Part shown: piece by piece, positions 18,292 through 25,633 of the stretch | Position numbering within the stretch: position 1 is the stretch's first letter | How the letters are laid out: each line of letters opens with the position of its first letter | From: Bacilli bacterium | GTDB lineage: Bacteria; Bacillota_I; Bacilli_A; ML615J-28; CAG-698 | NCBI GenBank assembly: GCA_028691715.1 | Contig: JAQUYR010000001.1 | Coordinates: 16,493 to 80,492 of the forward strand | DNA length: 64,000 nt | Direction of reading: 5' to 3' | Notes under the pieces: generated by a model | Seen by the model: only the letters and a program-made list of their open reading frames with translations | Told to the model about the DNA's origin: nothing | Databases searched by the model: none | Program-made: the position numbers and the translations under genes

Positions 18292-19263
18292 TTACCTCGC
18301 TATCTCAATTAACATTTGTAGATACATCAATTCCAAATTAACGTTATATTTTATTCTTTGTTTATACTCTAAAATTTTTTCGACCCTAATAAATGCTTCT
18401 TTAATATTTTCATTATCGTCAGATTCGACACTTGTGAAGACGATCTCTTCCATTTGGCCTAATTTTCGATAAATCCTATCATTGGTTATTGTTGCCATTA
18501 GATCAAGAAAAATATTGTGATACTTCTTATCTTTTTCATATAGAAGAAATTTTCCTTCATCATTCATTATCAACTCAGGGTTTTCTTTCCCATATAACAA
18601 TGCCCGATTTATTTTCTTAACGAGTTCTATTATTTGAACAATCTTATTTTCTTTGATCAAAGTTAGCCCTTCATCAATATCATTGGTCAAAAAGGATAAA
18701 ACCCGAGAGATTTCCTCTTCGAATCCTCTTTCACGATATTCAGAGATGACAACATTTCTCGGTACCTTTGCAAAGGATACTATCTGTGATCGTGATTTGA
18801 TTGTTGATATAACATTTTGTAAACTTTCCGTTGTTAAAATACCGTAGGTCCCAATATTTGTTTCCTCCAAAAATTTTAACAATCTGTTAGCCGCCTCAGG
18901 AGTAGCCCTATCAATATCTTCAATTATAAATACCCTGACACCCTTTTCTAAGGAAACCCTGGAGAATTCATGCTCAAGTTCATCAACCTGACTTTTTAGA
19001 ATACTCCCCTTACCTTCTTGCTTTATTGTGAATATTCGGGGATGATTACCATTCCTGATTCTTTTGCATGACAAGCATTCACCACATGGTTTCTCTTCTC
19101 CTTCACACATAACTAAAGAAGCCAAGTAATAGGCTGCTTCCATTTTAGGAGTTCCTTTAGCGCCTTCAAATAAATAGATACCAACCAATCTATCCTTCTT
19201 CAGACTATTATGAAGTAGTTTTACTACTTGTGGCTGGGTCCTTTCTAAAGTGCTAAAATCCAT
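18292..19263 (-). CDS. holB: DNA polymerase III delta-prime subunit (clamp loader)
   Basis: 323 residues. Clamp-loader subunit acting with tau/gamma and delta to load the beta clamp. It has the zinc-module cysteines in MCEGEEKPCGECLSCKRI and the AAA+ region IIEDIDRATPEAANRLLKFLEE (about 105-127). The nucleotide loop reads FEGAKGTPKMEAA and lacks the GKT of a working Walker A, as expected for delta-prime, which does not hydrolyse ATP. The start follows AGGAGGATAAA. It lies between tmk and ricT as in other Bacillota. Confidence 0.92.
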   Translation of the reverse strand: MDFSTLERTQPQVVKLLHNSLKKDRLVGIYLFEGAKGTPKMEAAYYLASLVMCEGEEKPCGECLSCKRIRNGNHPRIFTIKQEGKGSILKSQVDELEHEFSRVSLEKGVRVFIIEDIDRATPEAANRLLKFLEETNIGTYGILTTESLQNVISTIKSRSQIVSFAKVPRNVVISEYRERGFEEEISRVLSFLTNDIDEGLTLIKENKIVQIIELVKKINRALLYGKENPELIMNDEGKFLLYEKDKKYHNIFLDLMATITNDRIYRKLGQMEEIVFTSVESDDNENIKEAFIRVEKILEYKQRIKYNVNLELMYLQMLIEIAR

Positions 19264-19272
19264 TTTATCCTC

Positions 19273-19893
19273 CTAAATATTTTCAAAAACTATCTTTTTA
19301 ACTGCAAGATAAACCTCTTCAAGATTACCATTACCATCAACTATTTTAATTCTCTCAGGGAATCTTCTCACTAATTCCAAATATCCCTCGCGAACGCGAT
19401 GATGAAAATCCATTTGTTCTAGATCAAGACGGTCCTTACTGCGATTGTTTTTGCTAATCCTGCTCAAACCCTCTTCAGGAATGACATCAATAAAAATGGT
19501 TAAGTCAGGAAGTAATCCTCCTGTAGCATAGTAGTTTAAATTGTAAACCTCATCAATACCTAAACCCCTAGCATACCCCTGATATGCTAAAGAAGAATCA
19601 ATATAGCGATCACAAATTACCAGATATCCTTCATTTAAAGCTGGCTTCACTATCTCTTCTAAATGTTGGCGCCTACTGGCAGCATATAGAAGCGCTTCTG
19701 TAATATAATCCATTTTAACATTTTCAACCCCTAGAATGACGTTTCTGATCTGCTCTGAAATTTTTGAGCCACCAGGTTCCCGCGATTTAAGAACTTTTAT
19801 TCCTTTTTCTTCTAAGTCTTTAACCAAGCGATTAATAATTGTAGTCTTTCCACTACCCTCTCCGCCTTCAAATGTTATAAACCGTTTATTCAT
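19273..19893 (-). CDS. tmk: Thymidylate kinase
   Basis: 206 residues, standard length. It phosphorylates dTMP to dTDP. Walker A is GGEGSGKTT (9-17), the DR(Y/H) motif is in ICDRYIDSSLAYQG (about 93-106), and the lid region is around RISKNNRSKDRLDLE. The start follows GCAGGTGGAATT. It is the first gene of the tmk-holB-ricT-trmN6-TerB-like-rsmI operon and is transcribed away from the plus-strand metal transporter. Confidence 0.96.
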   Translation of the reverse strand: MNKRFITFEGGEGSGKTTIINRLVKDLEEKGIKVLKSREPGGSKISEQIRNVILGVENVKMDYITEALLYAASRRQHLEEIVKPALNEGYLVICDRYIDSSLAYQGYARGLGIDEVYNLNYYATGGLLPDLTIFIDVIPEEGLSRISKNNRSKDRLDLEQMDFHHRVREGYLELVRRFPERIKIVDGNGNLEEVYLAVKKIVFENI

Positions 19894-19970
19894 AATTCCA
19901 CCTGCTCATTATCTTAAAATAGTTTATATTATATTATCTCACATTATGCATAAAAAGGAAAGTATTTTTC

Positions 19971-19999
19971 TTGTTTTAATCGCGCTTTTATGATAAAAT
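19971..19999 (+). promoter_or_regulatory. Promoter of the metal ABC transporter operon
   Basis: -35 TTGTTT (19971-19976), an exact 17-base spacer and -10 TAAAAT (19994-19999), placing the start of transcription about 15 bases before the first ATG. No clear Zur, MntR or Fur palindrome overlaps it. Confidence 0.75.
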
Positions 20000-20020
20000 T
20001 ATTATGTATGGAGATTCAAT

Positions 20021-20674
20021 ATGAGAGTAACTGTAAATAATCTGACTTTTGCATATACCCAAAAACTAGTTTTGAATAAAGTAAATTTCTCCTTAAAAAG
20101 TGGAGATTTTTTAACCATTCATGGTAAAAACGGTAGTGGCAAGAGCACAATGATTAAGTGCTTTTTAAAACTTTTGAAAGTTCCTGATGGATCTATCCTT
20201 CTTGATGATGTTGATATCAATCATTTAAAGACATTTTCCAATATTGGATATGTTCCTCAGAAAAATGAGTTTAATTATGAATTTCCAATCACCGTGTTTG
20301 AAATCCTGTCTTGTGCTTATAACAAAAAGCGAGATGCTTTCTATACTTCAATTATTAATTCCTTTGATTTAAATAAAATATATCATGAAAATATAAACAA
20401 TCTCTCTGGGGGACAAATCCAAAGAGTATTTATTGCCCGTAGTTTACTGAACAATCCTAAATTGTTGATTCTGGATGAACCAACAGTGGGAGTAGATGTT
20501 GACAATGTTAGAACATTGCACAGAATTCTAGCTGATTTAAAAAAACAATCGATAACAATTATTCTTGTCAGTCATGATCTCGACTTTTGCAAGGACTTAA
20601 CTGATTATTGCCTGGTTTTGAATGAACTTGGTGATTATCACTTTGGAAAGTTAGGTGATGAAGATGTTTCTTGA
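20021..20674 (+). CDS. Metal (zinc/manganese-type) ABC transporter ATP-binding protein
   Basis: 217 residues. Cytoplasmic ATPase of a metal importer (ZnuC/MntB type). Walker A is GKNGSGKST, the signature is LSGGQIQR, Walker B is LLILDEPTVGVD and the H-loop is VSHDLDF. The family is recognised by the next gene, a ZnuB-type permease whose start overlaps its end. The ATG follows TATGGAGATTCAAT. No gene for a metal-binding lipoprotein (ZnuA/PsaA) is adjacent, so the receptor must be encoded elsewhere. The metal cannot be assigned from sequence. Confidence 0.9.
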   Translation: MRVTVNNLTFAYTQKLVLNKVNFSLKSGDFLTIHGKNGSGKSTMIKCFLKLLKVPDGSILLDDVDINHLKTFSNIGYVPQKNEFNYEFPITVFEILSCAYNKKRDAFYTSIINSFDLNKIYHENINNLSGGQIQRVFIARSLLNNPKLLILDEPTVGVDVDNVRTLHRILADLKKQSITIILVSHDLDFCKDLTDYCLVLNELGDYHFGKLGDEDVS

Positions 20675-21533
20675 TAGTTTTTTTAGAGCTGTCATTGAGT
20701 ATGACTTCATTCTATATGCTTTGATTGCTGGTATTATTGTTGGTGTCCTTGCCCCATTAATCGGTACTGTTGTTGTCATCAGACGTCTTGCCTTTATCGC
20801 TGATACCCTTAGTCATTTTTCTTTAGCTGGAGTATGTTTTGGTGTCTTTCTTGCTAAATTAATCACCATTGATGGTTTCGATCCTGCTTTCATGGGAATT
20901 ATCTTCAGTATAGCTGGTACATTTTTAATAGAAAAACTGCGAAGTTTCTATAAGAATTATAAAGAATTATCAATGCCTATTGTTATGAGTTTCGGAGTTG
21001 CTTTGAGTGGATTATTCATCAATTTAAGCAACAATGTGGACTCCAAATTTACAACTAGTTTACTTTTCGGATCAATTTATTCTGTCTCTGTTACTAACCT
21101 GATTGTCATTATCGTTATTGCCATTGTCATATTCCTTTTTATCTTCACAAATTACAAAAAAATTGTTACTCTTTGTTTTGATGAAACTTATGCTGCTGTT
21201 GCTGGTATCAATGTTAAAGCCCTACAGCTGGTTTTAACGATTATTCTTGCTCTGGTAATCTCATTATTTATTGATATCGTTGGTGTTTTATTGATATCAT
21301 CCCTGATGATTATCCCGGTAGCTGCTGCTATTTTAGTCGGTGATTCCTTCTTAAATACTGTTATCACCTCTATTGCATTTAGTGAGGTTTCTTTGCTCTT
21401 AGGTTTTGTTATCAGTTATCATGCCAACCTGACAACAGGTCCTGTAATAATTCTAATAAACATTCTAATTTTGATCATAATCATGTCTTTCAATAAGATT
21501 AAGAAATCGCATTATAAAGCGAGTGAAAAATAA
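20664..21533 (+). CDS. Metal ABC transporter permease (ZnuB/MntC type)
   Basis: 289 residues if started at the ATG 20664, which has AGGTGA five bases upstream; ATG 20658 and GTG 20655 are possible longer starts. About eight or nine hydrophobic helices, including LAPLIGTVVVIRRLAFIADTLSHFSLAGV, the highly conserved N-terminal segment of the ABC-3 permease family (PF00950). It overlaps the ATPase gene by 11 bases and is followed by a terminator, so the operon has only these two genes. Confidence 0.9.
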   Translation: MFLDSFFRAVIEYDFILYALIAGIIVGVLAPLIGTVVVIRRLAFIADTLSHFSLAGVCFGVFLAKLITIDGFDPAFMGIIFSIAGTFLIEKLRSFYKNYKELSMPIVMSFGVALSGLFINLSNNVDSKFTTSLLFGSIYSVSVTNLIVIIVIAIVIFLFIFTNYKKIVTLCFDETYAAVAGINVKALQLVLTIILALVISLFIDIVGVLLISSLMIIPVAAAILVGDSFLNTVITSIAFSEVSLLLGFVISYHANLTTGPVIILINILILIIIMSFNKIKKSHYKASEK

Positions 21534-21560
21534 AAAATCGGACTACAATGGACCGATTTT
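21534..21560. terminator. Bidirectional terminator between the metal transporter and truA
   Basis: AAAATCGG/CCGATTTT stem (21534-21541 with 21553-21560), flanked by T-rich tracts on both strands, between convergent genes. Confidence 0.9.
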
Positions 21561-21569
21561 TTATTTTGC

Positions 21570-22298
21570 TCAATAATACACCTTATATAGATATAATCCT
21601 GAAGCAGGAGCAATTTTAGGGGCAAAAACCCTGTTTTTTTCCTCTGTAATTACTTTTAGCTGTTCCTTTGAATATTTACCTCTTCCAACTTCTAGCCACA
21701 TAGCAACCAAAATTCTAACCATGTTATGCATGAATCCTGAACCGATAATTTTAATCGTTAACAGGTCTTTATCCCAAAAAAAATCAATAGAATAAATTTC
21801 TCTGGTAGTATTTAATAATTTCTTGTTTTTTGTAAAGGAACGAAAATCATGTTTACCAACAAATGATTTGGCAACCTCTTCTAAAAGTTGGCGGTCAATA
21901 TTTCGAAAATGACAGTAATAGCGATAATTTCTATATAATGGATTGAATTCTCCAAAATCAATCATATAATGATATTCTTTCTTAACAGCATTAAATCTGG
22001 CATGAAATGAATCATCAACCTTCTCCACCTTTGTCAGATAAATATCTTTGGGTAAGCGGGAATTAATCGCGTTTTGCATATTCCAACACCCCATAATTAT
22101 ATCACTGTCAAAATGGAATACCTGTCCATAGGCATGAACACCAGTATCGGTTCTTCCAGAAGGATAAATTATCGTCTTACATTTATTGATTATCAATAAA
22201 ACATCTTCGATTTCTTTCTGTACCGTTCTTAAATCATCTTGAATTTGAAAGCCATGAAAATTAGTACCATCATAACTAACTGTACATTTATAACGCAT
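21570..22298 (-). CDS. truA: tRNA pseudouridine synthase A
   Basis: 242 residues. It converts U38-U40 of tRNA anticodon arms to pseudouridine. The catalytic Asp is in GRTDTGVHA (about 49-57); other family pieces are YDGTNFHGFQIQ, RLPKDI and GSGFMHNMVRI. The start overlaps the end of ecfT by 11 bases. truA following the ECF module is the standard Bacillota order. Confidence 0.96.
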   Translation of the reverse strand: MRYKCTVSYDGTNFHGFQIQDDLRTVQKEIEDVLLIINKCKTIIYPSGRTDTGVHAYGQVFHFDSDIIMGCWNMQNAINSRLPKDIYLTKVEKVDDSFHARFNAVKKEYHYMIDFGEFNPLYRNYRYYCHFRNIDRQLLEEVAKSFVGKHDFRSFTKNKKLLNTTREIYSIDFFWDKDLLTIKIIGSGFMHNMVRILVAMWLEVGRGKYSKEQLKVITEEKNRVFAPKIAPASGLYLYKVYY

Positions 22299-23265
22299 AA
22301 CAGATCCTCACAATAATAGTAGCAGATAGCAGTAAAACACAAAAAGCTAGTGTTACATAGTCTTTCATCTGATATTTTAGTTCATTGACACTTGTTCGTG
22401 GCGCATCAGGAATATAGCCTCTAGCTTCCATGGCATCAGCTAAATCGTATGCTCTTTTATAAGCAATAACAAACATCGGTACAAGTAGTGATATGATTTG
22501 CATCACTTTTGCGCCGATTTTCCCCTCTTTAAAATCCACTCCTCTTGAAGCTTGTGCCTTCAAAATTTTTTCTGCTTCATTTATCAATGTGGGGATAAAT
22601 CTAAGCGCTATCGAAATCATCATTGTTAAGGTTGAAACCTTAACTCCTAGATATTTTAAAGGTTTTAAAATTGCTTCTAGACCATTATTTAAATCTGTTG
22701 GTTTAGTCGTTAAGGTTAGCAGTGAAGAGATGAATAGTAAAGATATAATTCTTAAAACGATATATAAAGACATCAACAATCCAGAATCATAAATCCTAAT
22801 GTTGTAGCTAAACAAGGTATAGGAATAATTCATTTTGTATTGAATGAAAAAACTCAATAGTAAAATAAAAGTAAACAACAAAGTTCGTAAATTCTTAATA
22901 AATTTTTTTGATAAGAAATAAAAAACTAGCAGAAAAACTATTATTAAAGCGTTGATGATATCCATATTAAAGGATAAAGTCATCAACAAGGTTCCATCTT
23001 TACGAAAAATCAACTGAAAAAAGAAAGTGAACAGAAGAATAAATGATACCATTTTTAAACTATTCAAAAATTTTAAAAGGGGAATTTTACTTGTAGCGAT
23101 AATTACTAAAGTAAAGACTAAAATACCGCTTAAGATATAAACATTTTTTATTATAAATAACGATATCATATAGAGAAAAACAGCTATCAATTTAGTGCGA
23201 GGATCCAGGCGATGAATCCAGGAATCCGAATTATAATACTGTCCAAAAACAATTTTTTCATTCAT
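22288..23265 (-). CDS. ecfT: Energy-coupling factor transporter transmembrane protein EcfT
   Basis: 325 residues from the ATG at 23265, whose site GGTGAAAGCC lies inside the end of ecfA2; a frame 24 codons longer has no such support. It has about five or six membrane helices. The two coupling motifs that contact the ATPases are ASRG (in KAQASRGVDFKEG) and ARG (in DAMEARGYIPDAPRT). It forms the shared module of ECF vitamin and metal transporters with EcfA1 and EcfA2; substrate-specific S components are encoded elsewhere. It overlaps ecfA2 by 8 bases. Confidence 0.95.
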   Translation of the reverse strand: MNEKIVFGQYYNSDSWIHRLDPRTKLIAVFLYMISLFIIKNVYILSGILVFTLVIIATSKIPLLKFLNSLKMVSFILLFTFFFQLIFRKDGTLLMTLSFNMDIINALIIVFLLVFYFLSKKFIKNLRTLLFTFILLLSFFIQYKMNYSYTLFSYNIRIYDSGLLMSLYIVLRIISLLFISSLLTLTTKPTDLNNGLEAILKPLKYLGVKVSTLTMMISIALRFIPTLINEAEKILKAQASRGVDFKEGKIGAKVMQIISLLVPMFVIAYKRAYDLADAMEARGYIPDAPRTSVNELKYQMKDYVTLAFCVLLLSATIIVRICYAL

Positions 23266-24130
23266 GGCTTTCACCAAGAACCCGGTAGAGTTCAGAATAG
23301 GCATCCTTGATACTGTATTGATGAATATCAATATCAATATTCAATTTTTCTTTGATTTCAATCATCAACTTCATCAATTCAGGATAGTCCAAATTGTGTT
23401 CCATTAAAATATCTTCTCTAGTAAACAATTCTTTTTTATCGCCATCGTAAACAATTCTAGCATCATCCATAACAATTACTCGCCTAGCAACGTCACTAAC
23501 CACTTCCATGTCATGGGTGATGATGATAATTGTCTTGTGCTCTTCCTCATTTATCTTTTTTAGTAAACTCAACAGTTCTTTTTTACCAAAAGGATCTAAT
23601 CCGACCGTCGGCTCATCTAAAATCAATATATCAGGATTGCTCGCTAATATTCCAGAGATAGCCACCTTACGCATTTGTCCTCCGGATATAGCAAAAGGAC
23701 TTTTTTCAAGAATATCCTCATCTAAGCCCACCATTTTGGCGACTTCTTTAGCTCTAGTTAAAGCCTCCTGAGAAGTCATACCAAAATTTTTAGGTCCAAA
23801 GATGATATCCTTGATCACTGTTTCCTCAAAAAGCTGGTATTCAGGGAATTGAAAAACTAGTCCCACTTTTTTCCTGATGGGCTTTAGTTTAATATTGCTC
23901 TTTTTACTTATTAATGTCCCTAAAATATTAACCTTACCATTTGTAGCAAAGAGAAGCGCGTTCATCAATTGAACCAGTGTACTCTTACCACTACCTGTGT
24001 GGCCAACTATCGCAATAAACTCATCTCTTTCTTCAATGTTTAAATCTATATCCTTCAAGACGAAGTTTGCTTGTTGATTTTTTTTAGGAGCATAGTAAGC
24101 AAAATTTACTTTTTGAAAGTTAATTGCCAT
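23258..24130 (-). CDS. ecfA2: Energy-coupling factor transporter ATP-binding protein EcfA2
   Basis: 290 residues. Walker A is GHTGSGKST, the Q-loop is in VFQFPEYQLFEETV, the signature is ISGGQMRKVA and Walker B is LILDEPTVGLDP. The Q-loop sequence and the ISGGQMR signature are typical of the second ATPase of the Bacillota ECF pair. The start follows AGAGGATCTATT and overlaps ecfA1 by 25 bases. It should pair with EcfA1 as a heterodimer on EcfT. Confidence 0.95.
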   Translation of the reverse strand: MAINFQKVNFAYYAPKKNQQANFVLKDIDLNIEERDEFIAIVGHTGSGKSTLVQLMNALLFATNGKVNILGTLISKKSNIKLKPIRKKVGLVFQFPEYQLFEETVIKDIIFGPKNFGMTSQEALTRAKEVAKMVGLDEDILEKSPFAISGGQMRKVAISGILASNPDILILDEPTVGLDPFGKKELLSLLKKINEEEHKTIIIITHDMEVVSDVARRVIVMDDARIVYDGDKKELFTREDILMEHNLDYPELMKLMIEIKEKLNIDIDIHQYSIKDAYSELYRVLGESHE

Positions 24131-24915
24131 AATAGATCCTCTATTTCTTCTCTATTCTTTAATTTATTATCCTCTTTTATTCTTTTAATCAATTTCATAC
24201 TGCACAGAATATCGAGATTTGCTTCTAATAAAATCTCTTTTTCCTTAAACACATTTTCTGGAGTATCATTTAAAACTATTTCTCCATCATTCATAACAAT
24301 CACTCTGTCCGCATATAAGGCTTCTTGAAGATTATGAGTAATCGAAATTATCGTTTTAAATCCCTTAAGCTTGTTAATCATCGCTGTTACTTCTCTTACT
24401 CCCTTTGGGTCTAGCATCGATGTCGCTTCATCAAAAATAATAACCTCAGGATGGCATGCTAAAACACCAGCAATCGCTACTCTTTGTTTTTCGCCACCGG
24501 ATAGATTTTCTGGATTGTAGTCCATAAATTTAGACATGTTTGTTAGATTAGCATATTGCTCAATTCTACTAAGCATTTCTTCTCTTTCAATCTGGCGATT
24601 CTCTAAGCCAAAGGCAATATCATCCTTAACAGTTACCCCAACAAATTGATTATCCGGATTCTGAAATACTATCCCAACATTTCTCCTCACTTCATCAATG
24701 GTGTTTTCCGATATCAAAATATTATTGACATATATTTCCCCACTTTTTGGTTCCAATAAACCAACTATCAATTTCGCTAAGGTTGATTTACCACTACCAT
24801 TATGCCCCAATATACAAACAAATTCCCCTTTTTCAATTTCTAATGATATATTCTTAATGGCAACATCTTTCCTTGTATACTGAAAATTTAAATCCTTAAT
24901 TTCAATTATTTTCAT
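24106..24915 (-). CDS. ecfA1: Energy-coupling factor transporter ATP-binding protein EcfA1
   Basis: 269 residues. Walker A is GHNGSGKST, the Q-loop is VFQNPDNQFVG, the signature is LSGGEKQRVA and Walker B is IIFDEATSMLDP, the EcfA1-type pattern. The start follows AGGAGAAGATAT. In most Bacillota this gene directly follows rplQ; here a NusG-II gene, a small ORF, an ABC exporter and nrdDG lie between. Confidence 0.95.
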   Translation of the reverse strand: MKIIEIKDLNFQYTRKDVAIKNISLEIEKGEFVCILGHNGSGKSTLAKLIVGLLEPKSGEIYVNNILISENTIDEVRRNVGIVFQNPDNQFVGVTVKDDIAFGLENRQIEREEMLSRIEQYANLTNMSKFMDYNPENLSGGEKQRVAIAGVLACHPEVIIFDEATSMLDPKGVREVTAMINKLKGFKTIISITHNLQEALYADRVIVMNDGEIVLNDTPENVFKEKEILLEANLDILCSMKLIKRIKEDNKLKNREEIEDLLWQLTFKK

Positions 24916-24925
24916 ATATCTTCTC

Positions 24926-25348
24926 CTAAGATATTATTTCGATTTCACTGGTTACTAATTTAACCACTATTCCATTTGTACAAACTATTGGTGATCCTAA
25001 AAATTTATATATTCGCATCTTCATACAATAGTGATTTTTACAGCTCGCATCAATCATTTTTATTTCATCATAGGTTATCGATACTGTATTATAAAAATCT
25101 TTACTGATATCATAAATGAATTCGTATTCCTGACCATCAGCGTTTATCTTCAGTAAATCATTACTCCCAGTAATAGAAACTTCAATATTGGTATCTTCTT
25201 TTAAATCAACACTATAAATAACATCATTATTATATAAAACCTGAACACTGATGTTATCCCCCTCAAGTTTGTTACTTATGTAGCCAAAATAAAAGGCTAT
25301 GGATATCATTAAAACTATTCCTATAATCAAATAATCAAGTTTTTTCAT
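24926..25348 (-). CDS. NusG domain II-containing membrane-anchored protein
   Basis: 140 residues from the ATG at 25348, with AGAGGCG upstream; a frame six codons longer lacks a site. One N-terminal membrane helix (about 4-24) is followed by an extracytoplasmic NusG domain II (DUF1312-like) region. Conserved cysteines are in SCKNHYCMKM and SPIVCTNGIVVKL, the typical signature of this family. The function is unknown; relatives often sit beside ECF or FAD-related (ApbE) genes. It is 10 bases upstream of ecfA1, so it is probably the first gene of the ecf-truA operon. Confidence 0.82.
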   Translation of the reverse strand: MKKLDYLIIGIVLMISIAFYFGYISNKLEGDNISVQVLYNNDVIYSVDLKEDTNIEVSITGSNDLLKINADGQEYEFIYDISKDFYNTVSITYDEIKMIDASCKNHYCMKMRIYKFLGSPIVCTNGIVVKLVTSEIEIIS

Positions 25349-25369
25349 AGTCGCCTCTATTAACATATT

Positions 25370-25398
25370 ATTTTACCATTTTTTATTGATATATGCAA
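25370..25398 (-). promoter_or_regulatory. Promoter of the NusG-II-ecfA1-ecfA2-ecfT-truA operon
   Basis: On the minus strand, -35 TTGCAT (25393-25398), a 17-base spacer and -10 TAAAAT (25370-25375), ending about 21 bases before the NusG-II gene start. Confidence 0.7.
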
Positions 25399-25424
25399 AT
25401 CATTTGTCCTCAAGGTATAAGCAT

Positions 25425-25452
25425 TAAAAAAGACATGAAATATATCATGTCC
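25425..25452 (-). terminator. Terminator after the 33-residue membrane peptide gene
   Basis: On the minus strand GGACATGA...TCATGTCTTTTTT forms an 8-9-bp stem with a small AT loop followed by six T residues. It starts 5 bases past the stop of the small ORF and isolates it from the ecf operon. Confidence 0.85.
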
Positions 25453-25457
25453 TTTAA

Positions 25458-25559
25458 TCAAACCGTGAATCCAATACAGATAATCAATCCCAGTAAACAT
25501 ATTAAAATAAACAGAAAAATCATTTTTTCTTCTCGAGAAAGCAAGCGATTTTTATCCAT
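25458..25559 (-). CDS. 33-residue single-pass membrane peptide, previously too small to be called
   Basis: ATG at 25559 with a perfect GGAGGT site five bases before it and a TGA stop at 25458. The peptide is MDKNRLLSREEKMIF followed by a hydrophobic helix of about 18 residues (FLFILICLLGLIICIGF region), giving a charged cytoplasmic N-terminus and one membrane span with two cysteines. A strong terminator follows at once. No family is recognised. It could regulate a neighbouring membrane system or be a small toxin-like peptide; neither is shown. Confidence 0.65.
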   Translation of the reverse strand: MDKNRLLSREEKMIFLFILICLLGLIICIGFTV

Positions 25560-25633
25560 ATTGACCTCCAAAAATAACATTATACTTATATAACAAATAA
25601 CTCCTCGTTTTTTATTGTATAAATTTTATTTTT

